Source of the DNA: Paralichthys olivaceus
Taxonomy: Eukaryota > Chordata > Actinopteri > Pleuronectiformes > Paralichthyidae
DNA length: 64,000 nucleotides
Direction of reading: 5' to 3'
Assembly: GCF_024713975.1 (NCBI RefSeq)
Contig: NC_091103.1
Coordinates: 201,501 to 265,500 of the forward strand
Both the position numbers and the translations under genes were made by a program. Below are positions 35,998-47,525 of the stretch, piece by piece. Positions within the stretch are counted from its first letter, which is position 1. The number at the start of each line of letters is the position of its first letter. A model generated the notes under the pieces. That model ran no database searches. It saw only the letters and a program-made list of their open reading frames with translations, and was not told the origin of the DNA.

Positions 35998-36924
35998 TTA
36001 GGGTTTTTTCCCGCAAAGCACATTTTTAAACATGATGCGTATTTTGGATATTTTCAGTCCGTACAGAACCGGGTTGAACAGCGGTTGACATGTGAGCCAA
36101 TATAAAGATAAAAACACACGTGACATCATGTGTAAACTGCTCATGTTAAACCTGCTCTGCATGATTTCAAAGAAAGCCCCGAAGGAGAAGTTGAGCAGCG
36201 ACAGCAGGTGGGGGGTGCAGGTGCTGATAGCTTTTTGTCTCGTCTGCTTCGAACCAGAGAAACAAACTTTTAAAATCCTCGCGTACGTGAACAAGATCAA
36301 AACAAGGAGACTAATCACTACAGAAAACATGTACAGGAGTCCGAAGATGTTGTTGACGGACGTGTCGGAACAGGCGAGTTTCACCAGAGAGTAGTTGTCA
36401 CAGTAAACTTTGGTGATAATGTTCCCGCAGAGTTTCAGACGAGCCATTAGAGACACAGTAACCAGGACCGCAATGACAGAGACGGACCAGATCACTGCAG
36501 TGAGAGCAGCCACCTTGTTTGCTGTCATTACGCTGTTATACTGCAGAGGGCGACATATAGCAAGGTATCGGTCATAAGACATGATGGCTAAAGTCAAAAA
36601 TTCTACATGACCATAAGAGTGAACACAGAAGATCTGCAGGAAACACAGAGGAAGAGAAACCGTGTGAACGTCCGAGAGAATCTGAACCAGGAGCAAAGGA
36701 AACAAGCCTGTGCTGCCGTACAGTTCATTTACAAACAGGCTGCACAGAAACACGTACATAGGTTCATGGAGACTTCTGTTCATACAGATAACTACAATCA
36801 GCAGCACGTTGGCACAAACGATCAACAAGTACAACGACAGGAGCATCATGAAGAACAAGTATCTCAACAGTCCAGAGTCCACATACGCAGCCAGAGTGAA
36901 ATAAGAAACTCTGGAGGAGTTCAT
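35998..36924 (-). CDS. Odorant receptor 2 of cluster (308 aa, intact)
   Basis: Single-exon fish odorant receptor, same orientation as its left neighbour. I start it at the ATG encoding MNSSRVSYFTLAAYVDSG (36924), because the codon before it is GTG and relatives start at the same place. Conserved features: RSLHEPMYVFL, Cys94 at the top of TM3, MSYDRYLAIC (115-124), SGSKQTRQKAISTCTPHL into TM6 and PLFNPVLYGL in TM7. Its TM4-EC2 part (WSVSVIAVLVTVSLMARLKL) is unique in the cluster, so ligand choice probably differs. The first 290 bases differ from those of receptors 3, 4 and 5 at about one site. Confidence 0.95.
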   Translation of the reverse strand: MNSSRVSYFTLAAYVDSGLLRYLFFMMLLSLYLLIVCANVLLIVVICMNRSLHEPMYVFLCSLFVNELYGSTGLFPLLLVQILSDVHTVSLPLCFLQIFCVHSYGHVEFLTLAIMSYDRYLAICRPLQYNSVMTANKVAALTAVIWSVSVIAVLVTVSLMARLKLCGNIITKVYCDNYSLVKLACSDTSVNNIFGLLYMFSVVISLLVLILFTYARILKVCFSGSKQTRQKAISTCTPHLLSLLNFSFGAFFEIMQSRFNMSSLHMMSRVFLSLYWLTCQPLFNPVLYGLKISKIRIMFKNVLCGKKP

Positions 36925-38346
36925 CACGATTCTTTAGGTTCACACAACAAACGAGCTCATCGGACGACAAACACACGAACCAGGGTCGTTAACAACACAT
37001 CGCCCCCCCGACTGAGCCCAGACGCCGGCAGCTTCCTTTAACCTTCAGACCAGTGAGACGCCCACAGCTGCAGAGTCACAGTGAGGTCACAAAGTGAGGT
37101 CACAGTGTCCAACCCTGAAGACACACGTGTGTCTGTCCCCTGGAGTCTTGTCCTCAGTATGTTCTCAGTATGGGGACCAGTCTAATGTTCCACAGGTTTC
37201 TCACATTTTAAAGTTGTGTTTGATTGATACTTGAAGTAAACATGTCAGATCTGACACATGACACATGATCTGTGAACAGTGACTCATACACGTCGTTGTT
37301 CAACTGTGTCACTTCCTGTTTCTGACCTTTAACCTTGCGGAGGCCTCACTGATGTCAGCTGGACTGAGACAGATCCTGGTCCGTCCTGTCGCTCTTCAAA
37401 CCCACATCTGGACTAAAACAGAAGAAACCAGGAAGCAGCTGTGACCTCATGAAGAGGCGATGATTGACTTCATCTGGTTACCATGGTAACATCATATAGA
37501 ACTTCACAGTACTCTACAGTACTCCATAGTACCACAGTACTCCACATCAACGTCCTCGTGGTTCAAACATTTTATCGTCGGAGGTGCAGACTGCAGCTGC
37601 TTCCTCTGTTTCTTCTTCTATGGTTTATTGTGTCTCTACTTCCTGTGATTGGTCCAAAAGTCCAAACTGTCCAACAGAACCAGGTTCAGTTGGATCCAGA
37701 CCCAGAACTCCTCTTCTGGACCAAGAACCAAAGTATGAACGAGTCCTCTCTTTGTAACTGGAGGCAAAATCCCATGAATCTTATTTCCAGGAAAAGTACA
37801 ATTGAAATACACATACATTATACAGTAGTACACAGAAGGTACTCAGCTCAGAGGAGCACGTTCTACCTTCAGTTACTTCACTTCATTCTTCGTCTCATCC
37901 TAACGACAGCAGGAACTTTACTGCTCTTTGTCCACCTTCCAGCTCGACTTTGTGAAAGTGGCAGTTTGATTCTGCCTCTTTGCCTCTTTGCCTCTTTGTC
38001 TCTTCTTAAGGAACTAAATAAATATATTAAATATGTTGATGTCAATGCTTCAGCTTGTGTTTCAACAAATGCTAAAAATACCTCAGATCCTGTTCTCTCC
38101 CCTGAATGAGGTCACTGTGTGGACGGCCCCTGAGCTGGAACTGTTAAAAGAGGATGTTTCAGAGCTTCAGCTCAGTTTGGACGAGCAGCAGCAGAACCTC
38201 AGGATTCACTTCGTCACATCGTCTCCATTGTTTTTCTAGATGATGTTTTTCTTTACTGAGTCGAGGCTGAACGTCATGAACGTGTTTGATTCTGCACATG
38301 AGTGTTTTCTTTTGTTTTCTCTTCTTCACGACCCTAAAGAATCGTG
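36925..38346. other. Spacer between divergent receptors 2 and 3
   Basis: Receptors 2 (minus) and 3 (plus) point away from each other across 1.4 kb, so both promoters should lie here. No sequence motif could be assigned with confidence. The right half carries an unrecognised 208-codon open frame, listed separately. Confidence 0.5.
37483..38109 (+). CDS. Unrecognised open reading frame (208 codons)
   Basis: An ATG-started frame of 208 codons outside any repeat. It has two hydrophobic stretches, at about residues 38-58 (LLPLFLLLWFIVSLLPVIG) and 127-178, with a polar middle containing one N-glycosylation-like NES. It ends in the spacer 240 bases before receptor 3. I recognise no domain. The codon choice is not clearly coding-like and the frame starts in a dispersed word (GGTTACCATGGTAACATCA). 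It could be chance or a decayed membrane-protein exon. Low confidence that it is a gene. Confidence 0.15.
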   Translation: MVTSYRTSQYSTVLHSTTVLHINVLVVQTFYRRRCRLQLLPLFLLLWFIVSLLPVIGPKVQTVQQNQVQLDPDPELLFWTKNQSMNESSLCNWRQNPMNLISRKSTIEIHIHYTVVHRRYSAQRSTFYLQLLHFILRLILTTAGTLLLFVHLPARLCESGSLILPLCLFASLSLLKELNKYIKYVDVNASACVSTNAKNTSDPVLSPE

Positions 38347-39276
38347 ATGAACTCCTCCAGAGTTTCTTATTTCACTCTGGCTGCGTATCTGGACTCTGGA
38401 CTGTTGAGATACTTGTTCTTCATGATGCTCCTGTCGTTGTACTTGTTGATCGTTTGTGCCAACGTGCTGCTGATTGTAGTTATCTGTATGAACAGAAGTC
38501 TCCATGAACCTATGTACGTGTTTCTGTGCAGCCTGTTTGTAAATGAACTGTACGGCAGCACAGGCTTGTTTCCTTTGCTCCTGGTTCAGATTCTCTCGGA
38601 CGTTCACACGGTTTCTCTTCCTCTGTGTTTCCTGCAGAACTTCCTGTTGTACTCGTACGGAGGTGCAGAGTATTTAAACCTGGCCGTCATGTCTTATGAC
38701 CGATACCTCGCTATATGTTGCCCTCTGCAGTACAACACACACATGACAGTTAAGAAGATTGCAGTACTAATCAGCGTGGCGTGGTTTTGTCCTTTGCTTC
38801 TGTGTTTAGTTATGACGTCTTTGAGTAACTCTTTACATCTGTGTGGAACCATTATTGAGAAAGTTTACTGTGACAACTTCTCCATAGTCAAACTGGCCTG
38901 TTCCGACACCACAGTCAACAACATCTATGGACTGTTTGTGAGCTCTTTGTCAATATTTTCTCCTCTAATTCTCATTTTCTTCTCCTACATGAAGATTCTG
39001 AAGATCTGTCTCTCTGGCTCCAAGCAGACGAGACAGAAAGCCGTCAGCACGTGTGCTCCTCACCTGGTCTCTCTGCTCAACTTCTCATGTGGAGCTTGTT
39101 TTGAAATCCTGCAGAGCAGATTTCGCATGAGGACGTTACCCAATGTTTTGAGGATATTCTTGTCCTTGTACTGGCTCACGTGTCAGCCGCTGCTCAACCC
39201 GTTAGTCTACGGACTGAATCTGTCCAAAATGCGCATCATATGTAAAAGTCTTGTTTTTGCTGAAATAACACGTTGA
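38347..39276 (+). CDS. Odorant receptor 3 of cluster (309 aa, intact)
   Basis: Single-exon fish odorant receptor. I take the ATG at 38347 (MNSSRVSYFTLAAYLDSG), since the preceding codon is GTG. It shares about 290 bases from this ATG to CTGCAG near 38637 with the receptors at 41.6 and 46.0 kb, with no difference that I can see against the 41.6-kb copy. After that point it diverges sharply: NFLLYSYGGAEYLNLAVMSY, then a distinct TM4-TM5 (WFCPLLLCLVMTSLSNSLHL). Its TM6 block reads STCAPHLVSLLNFSCG, unlike the STCTPHLLSLL of its neighbours. TM7 is PLLNPLVYGL. Confidence 0.95.
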   Translation: MNSSRVSYFTLAAYLDSGLLRYLFFMMLLSLYLLIVCANVLLIVVICMNRSLHEPMYVFLCSLFVNELYGSTGLFPLLLVQILSDVHTVSLPLCFLQNFLLYSYGGAEYLNLAVMSYDRYLAICCPLQYNTHMTVKKIAVLISVAWFCPLLLCLVMTSLSNSLHLCGTIIEKVYCDNFSIVKLACSDTTVNNIYGLFVSSLSIFSPLILIFFSYMKILKICLSGSKQTRQKAVSTCAPHLVSLLNFSCGACFEILQSRFRMRTLPNVLRIFLSLYWLTCQPLLNPLVYGLNLSKMRIICKSLVFAEITR

Positions 39277-39757
39277 TTCGGGTCAAAACATGTCTGAGCT
39301 GATTAAAGATTAAAAACTGTGAATTCAAGTTGTTTTCTTAGAAACAGGGTTTTTAAATATAATGAAAGAAAGAATAAAGCTTTTACTGTCTTGGACTCGA
39401 CTGGAGTTTCTTGCTCCTCCTGCTGCTCCTGCTGCTCCTGCTGCTCCTGCTGCTGCTGTTACACACACTCTGCTCAGTGTCTATGATACAGGTATTTCAA
39501 ATACCTCTTTGAAATACACAATAGTATTTTGTCATTTGTATTAGATGAACGTTGATTCAGTTCAAGTTATATTTTCTTTATTTACAGAAAAACAAGCACA
39601 TGGATAAAACTTAAATTAGATCCTGTAACATCGGCCTGAGAGAAAACCTGTTGAAGAGGATTCATATTTCATATCCAAATACTTTACTGTTCTGTATTTG
39701 TGTAGTTTAAAAATACTTAAAGATACTTTCTGTGAGACGTGATGATTCATAAACATG

Positions 39758-39804
<47 letters not shown>

Positions 39805-41553
39805 AGAGAGAGAGAGAGAGAGAGAGTTGAGCTGGTGTCAGCTGCTGAAAATGTACAATCATTTTTCAAAAAGAACTGTTCGTTCATTAATAAAGCACAA
39901 ACGTAGTAAAGCACAAACGTAACTCGTTATTTTTCCTGCAAACCTTTTTTCTGTTTGTGGGTTTATTACATTAAAGCTGCAGATCTGACGTCGGCTTCGC
40001 TTCATTTCTGCTGTTTGTACCTGGACTTCCTGTCAGAATGGTCTGATCTGGATTCTGACTTCCACCAAGTCGTTATGATTTAGTTCGTCAGCAGGACGAT
40101 GTAAAAAACTATCAAAACGTTTGTGGAAACGTTTTAAAGTAAAGGATTACATGTGGTGAGATTAGGAAACTGATGGTGGAAACATTATGATTTTGTTCTT
40201 TTCATATTTAACAGATTTACACAAAAAGTATTTCACTGATTCCGTGATACAAATCCGTGTTTAGGAGCCTGATATTTATGGGTCCAAATAAACACATACA
40301 TGTATGTGTGGTTTGATAAGCACACTGGTACATACATGTATAACCTCAGCAGTCAGACTGAAACTCGTCAAGATTAAAAAGTATGAAATAAATGACACTT
40401 TTAACAAATGTGTAAAAATCTTTATTTATTCACATCTTAACTCGCTGCTCATAAACTGAAACAACGTTTTTGTTTTAAATAAAAAACTAAACTCTGTTTT
40501 ATTAGTTCAAACTTCCTCGTTTGCTTTGATCGTACAAGAGATGGGTTCGTTAAGATTTCAACGATATTAGTGATTATTATCTCATTATTATTATTATTTA
40601 TCTTATTGATTCTCATCACTGCAGCTCTTTTGGTTATTTTAAAATTCATAAATTCAACATCATCATTTCATCTCTGATCAGAGATACACTCAAATATTCT
40701 AATATTAATATTTACTTTAGAACAAAAAGTACAATCGTTTTTTAATTTTCTTTCTCCTCTCGTCAGAACCAGGTTATACTTCTACCATTCCTATATATAT
40801 ATATATATATATATATATTTTATATTTATTATATTTATTTTTATTTGTATTTTATTTTATTTTAATATTTTTCTTTTTCTTTATCTAAATGCCCTTCTGC
40901 TGCTGTAATGTTGGAATCTCCTCAGTGTGGGATGATTAAGTCAATCTTATCTTATCTTATCTTATCTTATCTTATCTTATCTTACTTGTTTACAGAAATG
41001 TTTTGCAGCATTTCTGTAATAATCATTTTTGAAAAAGAGTCTTTTTCCTGCACTTTGAAATGAGATGAAACTTTACGTCAGTGAATGAAAGTGAACCACC
41101 GAGCTCTGGTTGGTCGGACTCACCAACCTGATCGTCACGAGCTCAGCGAGGCCCAGCACCTCTGTGATTGGTCAAAGAAATATAAGTCGCAGCACGTTTC
41201 CCTTCAGCAGCACAGACACTTGATTATTCAACACTGACTCACACAGAGAAATATGAAGAACGTGAGAGAACACAAAGAGACGATTGTTTTTTTGGATCAT
41301 TTGTATTTGAAATGAGACATTTGTACATTTGCTGCTCTGAATTAGAAATCATCGTCAGTGATTTTAACGTCTGTCTCATGATGGAATAACTGTCGATGAT
41401 CAATTCACTGATTATAACTGAATGTTTCAAAATGTCTTGACTCTGAAAATGGAAATCTTTGTGTGTTTGATGCTTTAACTGCACAATGCTAATGTTTTTC
41501 ATTTGAAATAAGCCTGAGAACAAAAGTGACGTTTTCATTTATCCGTCTGAAAG
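39277..41553. other. Spacer between receptors 3 and 4
   Basis: No gene seen. It holds a (CTGCTCCTG) run at 39415-39458, a (GA)n run at 39768-39828, an AT run at 40795-40850 and about eight CTTAT pentamers at 40945-40985. The rest is AT-rich unique sequence. The promoter of receptor 4 presumably lies in the last few hundred bases. Confidence 0.6.
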
Positions 41554-42492
41554 ATGATGATGATGAACTCCTCCAGAGTTTCTTATTTCACTCTGGCTGC
41601 GTATCTGGACTCTGGACTGTTGAGATACTTGTTCTTCATGATGCTCCTGTCGTTGTACTTGTTGATCGTTTGTGCCAACGTGCTGCTGATTGTAGTTATC
41701 TGTATGAACAGAAGTCTCCATGAACCTATGTACGTGTTTCTGTGCAGCCTGTTTGTAAATGAACTGTACGGCAGCACAGGCTTGTTTCCTTTGCTCCTGG
41801 TTCAGATTCTCTCGGACGTTCACACGGTTTCTCTTCCTCTGTGTTTCCTGCAGATCTTCTGTGTTTATTCTTACGCTTGTGTGGAGTTTTTTAATTTAGC
41901 CGTGATGTCGTACGACAGATACCTGGCCATCTGTTGTCCTCTGCAGTACAACACACGTATGACAACTACAAAAGTTACGATGCTAATTGTTGCAGTGTGG
42001 TTGTTCCCTTGTCTTGCGATTGTTGTTTTGATCTCATTGACTTCACCTTTACAGCTGTGTGGAAACATCATTCACAAAGTTTACTGTGGAAACTACGCGA
42101 TAGTCAAACTGTCGTGTTCTGACACCACAGTCAACAACATCTACGGACTCATGTACACAGTTATCTCCATCATCCTCCCTCTGGTTTTGATTCTCTACAC
42201 GTACGTGAGGATTTTAACAGTTTGTTTCTCTGGTTGTAAACAGACGAGACAAAAAGCCGTCAGCACCTGCACCCCCCACCTCCTCTCTCTGCTCAACTTC
42301 TCCTTCGGGGTTTGTTTTCAAATACTACAGAGCAGGTTCGATATGAGCGGCGTCCCGCACATATTGGGTATTTTATTATCTTTATACTTTCTGACATGTC
42401 AGCCGCTCTTCACTCCGGCACTGTACGGACTGAAAATGTCTAAGATCTGGATCATATGTAAACGTATGTTGTGTGGAAACATGTCAGCGTGA
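41554..42492 (+). CDS. Odorant receptor 4 of cluster (309-312 aa, intact)
   Basis: Single-exon fish odorant receptor. Four ATG codons stand in a row from 41554; the last (41563) matches the start used by relatives, MNSSRVSYF. It is sister to the minus-strand receptor at 45-46 kb: both read QYNT-MTTTKV-MLIV, FPCLA-VVLISLTSPLQLCG and RILTVCFSGCKQTRQKA, so the likeness runs the whole length. MSYDRYLAIC follows TM3, STCTPHLLSLLNFSFG lies in TM6 and PLFTPALYGL in TM7. TM7 has Thr where most have Asn (PLFNP), a change at the usual NPxxY-like site that might affect signalling. Confidence 0.95.
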   Translation: MMMMNSSRVSYFTLAAYLDSGLLRYLFFMMLLSLYLLIVCANVLLIVVICMNRSLHEPMYVFLCSLFVNELYGSTGLFPLLLVQILSDVHTVSLPLCFLQIFCVYSYACVEFFNLAVMSYDRYLAICCPLQYNTRMTTTKVTMLIVAVWLFPCLAIVVLISLTSPLQLCGNIIHKVYCGNYAIVKLSCSDTTVNNIYGLMYTVISIILPLVLILYTYVRILTVCFSGCKQTRQKAVSTCTPHLLSLLNFSFGVCFQILQSRFDMSGVPHILGILLSLYFLTCQPLFTPALYGLKMSKIWIICKRMLCGNMSA

Positions 42493-42904
42493 AAACACAG
42501 CACATGAATTTCTTTTCTGATGACATCTTTAATGTTGCAGTTTAAAATGTATCAATAATACAAACATGTGTTATGTACAAATATATTGTTTCATAAAGTG
42601 AGAATGTTTTTCTCTTGAGTCTAAAGTCAACGACAGAACCACAGTGAGTCTGACACGTGGACAGGAAGCAGAATCCACCTTGTAGTCGTGGACAATTTAC
42701 TTAATATTAACTTACTTAATTAATGACTTGTGTGTATTACAAAGAACACATGAAGAGTTATATGTAAGTAAACATTTTATCATAATTTATCATAATAAAT
42801 ACAAAAAGTGAAAATTCAAAACACATTCAGTTTCAGAATCTGAAGTTCACAGTAAACATTTGATCTTTTTTATTTTGTAACAGACAAGAAATGATTGAAA
42901 ACAA
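42493..42904. other. Flank of receptor 4, no gene
   Basis: AT-rich unique sequence up to the large minisatellite. Nothing recognisable. Confidence 0.6.
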
Positions 42905-44275
42905 TGATCCATCATCATCATGATCTATGATCCATCATCATCATGATCTATGATCCACCATCATGATCTATGATCCATCATCATGATCTATGATCCACCA
43001 TCATGATCTATGATCCATCATCATGATCTTTGATCCATCATCATGATCTATGATCCATCATCATCATGATCTATGATCCATCATCATCATGATCTATGAT
43101 CCACCATCATGATCTATGATCCATCATCATGATCTATGATCCACCCTCATCATGATCTATGATCCATCATCATCATGATCTTTGATCCATCATCATGATC
43201 TATGATCCATCATCATGATCTTTGATCCATCATCATGATCTTTGATCCATCATCATGATCTATGATCCATCATCATGATCTTTGATCCATCATCATGATC
43301 TATGATCCACCATCATGATCTATGATCCATCATCATCATGATCTATGATCCACCATCATGATCTATGATCCATCATCATCATGATCTATGATCCATCATC
43401 ATCATGATCTATGATCCATCATCATCATGATCTTTGATCCATCATCATCATGATCTATGATCCATCATCATGATCTTTGATCCATCATCATGATCTATGA
43501 TCCACCCTCATCATGGTCTTTGATCCATCATCATGATCTATGATCCATCATCATGATCTATGATCCATCATCATCATCATGATCTATGATCCATCATCAT
43601 GATCTATGATCCATCATCATCATCATGATCTATGATCCATCATCATGATCTATGATCCATCATCATGATCTATGATCCACCATCATCATGATCTATGATC
43701 CATCATCATGATCTATGATCCATCATCATCATGATCTATGATCCATCATCATGATCTATGATCCACCATCATCATGATCTATGATCCACCATCATGATCT
43801 ATGATCCATCATGATCATGATCTATGATCCATCATCATCATGATCTATGATCCACCATCATGATCTATGATCCATCATCATCATCATGATCTATGATCCA
43901 TCATGATCATGATCTATGATCCATCATCATCATGATCTATGATCCATCATCATGATCTATGATCCACCATCATCATGATCTATGATCCATCATCATCATG
44001 ATCTATGATCCACCATCATCATGATCTTTGATCCATCATCATCATGATCTATGATCCATCATCATCATGATCTATGATCCACCATCATGATCTATGATCC
44101 ATCATCATGATCTATGATCCATCATCATCATGATCTATGATCCACCATCATGATCTATGATCCATCATCATGATCTATGATCCATCATCATCATGATCTA
44201 TGATCCACCATCATGATCTATGATCCATCATCATGATCTATGATCCATCATCATGATCTATGATCCACCCTCACA
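42905..44275. repeat. 1.37-kb minisatellite (GATCTATGATCCATCATCAT)
   Basis: About 65 units of 18-24 bases: GATCTATGATCCATCATCAT, with the number of trailing CAT triplets varying and with CCACC or CTTTG variants. Units are self-complementary in part (ATGATC, GATCAT), so strands can fold. A shorter array with the same core lies at 51345-51535. Confidence 0.96.
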
Positions 44276-44327
44276 CGTGATTTACACACTTAGATCCGAA
44301 CAAAACCGGCCGGGCACCATAGAGGTG

Positions 44328-44486
44328 GTTGTGTGTGTGTGTGTGTGTGTGTCTCTGTGTGTGTCTGTCTCTGTGTGTGTGTGTGTCTGTGTGTCTGTGT
44401 GTGTGTGTGTGTCTCTGTGTGTGTGTGTGTGTGTGTGTGTCTCTGTGTGTGTGTGTGTGTGTGTGCGTATGTATGCATGTCTGGAC

Positions 44487-44517
<31 letters not shown>

Positions 44518-44624
44518 CTCTGTGTGTCTCTGTGTGTGTGTGTGTCTCTGTGTGTATGTGTGTGTCTGTCTGTGTGTGTCTCTGTGTGTGTGTGTGTGTG
44601 TGTCTCTGTGTGTGTGTGTGTCTC

Positions 44625-44660
<36 letters not shown>
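44328..44660. repeat. (GT)n microsatellite with GTCTCTGT interruptions
   Basis: A 330-base GT-rich run with regular CTCT and CT interruptions. Cys/Val-rich plus frames and Thr/His-rich minus frames over it are artefacts. Confidence 0.97.
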
Positions 44661-45102
44661 CAATATTCAGAATTTAACCTTGTTGTTTGATCCTGTTGTG
44701 AAATTCCGACCCTTTGATAAAACAACATAAACACAAAGATCAAAATAAATCTTCATCCTTTCATATTTAATAACATCTCAAGTCCTTTGATCTTCTCATC
44801 AGTGTAGTTTAAAGTGCAGGATGGAAACATCTCAAAGTCTAACTGGGAAATTATCAAATAACAATCTCAATACTTATCGCATTCAAATGTAAATATATAG
44901 CAATATAACATATATATAAATATGAGTTGTGTCATAGTGAACGAGTCTCTCCAGACGAGTTGAAACCTTTATTTATCAAAGAGCTCAGAAAACTGAATGA
45001 ACGATGTCGCCACGGTCAAGAGGACGTTCCAATCACAACTACAAGAGAAATTTAAAAGCAAAAAAATGGCAGCTGCTGCATAATATGCACGGCAACGATC
45101 TG
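44661..45102. other. 3' flank of receptor 5, no gene
   Basis: Unique AT-rich sequence. Nothing recognisable apart from short AT stretches near 44890-44925. Confidence 0.6.
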
Positions 45103-46017
45103 TCATGACACCCGATGGACGTATATGTTACGGATTTTAGACGTTTTCAGTCCGTACATCACAGGGTTGAAGAGCGGCTGACATGTTAGAAAATATAAAG
45201 ATAAAAATATCCTCAACACAGTAGGAACACTGCTCATATCGAACCTGCTCTGTAATACTTCAAAACAAACCCCGAAGGAGAAGTTGAGCAGAGAGAGGAG
45301 GTGGGGGGTGCAGGTGCTGACGGCTTTTTGTCTCGTCTGTTTACAACCAGAGAAACAAACTGTTAAAATCCTCAGGTACGTGTAGAGAATCAAAACCAGA
45401 GGGAGGATGATGGCGATAACTGTGTACATGAGTCCGTAGATGTTGTTGACTGTGGTGTCAGAACACGACAGTTTCACCACAGAATAATTGTCACAGTAAA
45501 CTTTGTGAATGATGTTTCCACACAGCTGTAAAGGTGAAGTCAATGAGATCAAAACCACGACCGCAAGACAAGGGAACAACCACGAGACAACAATTAGCAT
45601 CATAACTTTTGTAGTTGTCATGTGTGTGTTGTACTGCAGAGGACAACAGATGGCCAGATATCTGTCGTACGACATCACGGTAAGATTTAAATATCCAACA
45701 CAAACATAAGAGTGAACACAGAAGATCTGCAGGAAACACAGAGGAAGAGAAACCGTGTGAACGTCCGAGAGAATCTGAACCAGGAGCAAAGGAAACAAGC
45801 CTGTGCTGCCGTACAGTTCATTTACAAACAGGCTGCACAGAAACACGTACATAGGTTCATGGAGACTTCTGTTCATACAGATAACTACAATCAGCAGCAC
45901 GTTGGCACAAACGATCAACAAGTACAACGACAGGAGCATCATGAAGAACAAGTATCTCAACAGTCCAGAGTCCAGATACGCAGCCAGAGTGAAATAAGAA
46001 ACTCTGGAGGAGTTCAT
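45103..46017 (-). CDS. Odorant receptor 5 of cluster (304 aa, intact)
   Basis: Single-exon fish odorant receptor. I choose the ATG at 46017 (MNSSRVSYFTLAAYLDSG), matching relatives. An in-frame ATG at 46029 would add MWRN; codons further upstream are not ATG. It is sister to receptor 4, with shared TM4-TM5 and SGCKQTRQKA, but in opposite orientation. It has MSYDRYLAIC at TM3, STCTPHLLSLLNFSFG in TM6 and PLFNPVMYGL in TM7. The C-terminal tail (SKIRNIYVHRVS) is shorter than in relatives and lacks the usual Cys, perhaps from a small change near the stop. The N-terminal 290 bases are as in receptors 3 and 4. Confidence 0.94.
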   Translation of the reverse strand: MNSSRVSYFTLAAYLDSGLLRYLFFMMLLSLYLLIVCANVLLIVVICMNRSLHEPMYVFLCSLFVNELYGSTGLFPLLLVQILSDVHTVSLPLCFLQIFCVHSYVCVGYLNLTVMSYDRYLAICCPLQYNTHMTTTKVMMLIVVSWLFPCLAVVVLISLTSPLQLCGNIIHKVYCDNYSVVKLSCSDTTVNNIYGLMYTVIAIILPLVLILYTYLRILTVCFSGCKQTRQKAVSTCTPHLLSLLNFSFGVCFEVLQSRFDMSSVPTVLRIFLSLYFLTCQPLFNPVMYGLKTSKIRNIYVHRVS

Positions 46018-46844
46018 ATTCCTCCACATTTCAGTTTGTAGAACAACGACACTGTTCAGCAAATGATTAAATCATCAAACACACAATCAGCACATTTCAT
46101 TTATATAAACGAAGACCATGATTAAGAACTGAAGAACCTTCAGTGCATGAGAGTCTGAATCCTACAGAGTCTGGTTAGAGATGAGACAGTGACCTTAACT
46201 CCTTAAAGTCAGTGACGCCCACAGCAGCAGAGTGACGTCGTTACGGGAGGACTGACCGAGAGAGTGCTCCTGTTTTTCTATTTCTGTTTGTATGTGTATG
46301 AACCAGAGTCTGGCGCTGGTCTGTAAACCAGCAAAGCTTCGTACTGGACCTGAGCCTGAATCCACACTTATCTCCGAGTCCAGAGCAGCACAGAGCCCTT
46401 CGTCTGTGGCCTGTGACCCGTCAGCCATGATGTCCCTCACACGCCTCTTCTTCCTCCACATGTTCCTGCAGCTGTTTCCTCAGCATCCTCGTGCTTAGCT
46501 CACGGCTTTCAATGCTAACGCTTTGTCCACACTTTTTACAAACGGCCACTGGAACTTTTATCGTCCACGAGGTTTTCATCCGCCAAGAGATATCAGGCCC
46601 TAATGAAAGGTTCCATCTATAGAATCACTGTGGCTGTATGTCACTGTGACCTTTGACCTCCGACCACTGAACTCAAATCAGTTAATGTCATGAAATTCAT
46701 CTTTTCTCTCGAGGCTGATTATTGGGCCTCAAACTGAATTTCACTCCACTGATGGAACACATGTTCACAGTTTAATGCATCGAGGAGCAGAACCAGATAT
46801 TCAGAAGAAAGAAATACATTCAAATAAATAATACATCTGAATTC
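46018..46844. other. Spacer between divergent receptors 5 and 6, left part
   Basis: Receptors 5 (minus) and 6 (plus) diverge across 1.5 kb. This part has no recognisable gene. Weak open frames on both strands at 46195-46498 overlap each other and look like chance. Confidence 0.5.
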
Positions 46845-47197
46845 AAGCTCCAGTGTGTAAGATTCAGGTGAAGGGATTTATTTAATGTAGAATAATCCTC
46901 ATGATGTTTTCACTAGTTTGTTTCACCTAAATTGTTTGAGTTGTAGTTTTCTTTACCCCAGAAAAGACTTTATATTTAAATACTTTATATTTACATGGAG
47001 GGGACCCTCTCTATGGAGGCTGTGATGTTTTTTACAATAGTCCAGACTGGACAAACTAAAATCTTTAGAGTTTTTGAGATCTGAAGCGGCCACAGGTTCT
47101 TTATCATGTTTGGAAGGAGAGGGGGGGAGGGGTGTTCAGCTGCAACATGACACTTCACCACTAGATGTCACTAAATTCTACACACTGAACCTTTAAA
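46845..47197. mobile_element. MITE-like element, copy 2 (longer form)
   Basis: Same ends as the element at 3427-3629: AAGCTCCAGTGTGTAAGATT at the left and CACTAAATTCTACACACTG then AACCTTTAAA at the right, forming an imperfect inverted repeat. Here the middle has about 150 more bases (46968-47120), so copy 1 is probably an internally deleted form. No coding capacity. Confidence 0.78.
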
Positions 47198-47525
47198 TCA
47201 TAACATGTGAATCAAATTCTGCTGAAATATTAGTTTTTGCTTTTATAAATGTATTTTTCTTTCTTCTTTTTATTAAAATGTTTTAATTAATTAATTAAAT
47301 TTAAAAAACAGGGGAATAAAAGCAGCAGTAGATTGATTTCCGTGTCGATCTTTGATTTGTCCCTCATGGTCGTCCACAGCCGTGCGTCCGGTGGTGGCTT
47401 TAAAAGAAGCAGACGTGATGCTGGACTGTTGACTCGACTATTCACAGACTGAACTCTGCTGCTGCTTCACTCTCAGATCTGTGATGTGAGTATGACACTG
47501 AATTCTTCCTGGGATCTGAACCAAG

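Noticed and set aside
42905-44275. Possible CRISPR-like array because of regular repeats
   Set aside because: There are no unique spacers. The units are contiguous, variable in length, and in a vertebrate genome; it is a minisatellite.
44253-44730. Cys/Val-rich and Thr/His-rich frames
   Set aside because: GT microsatellite read in several frames.
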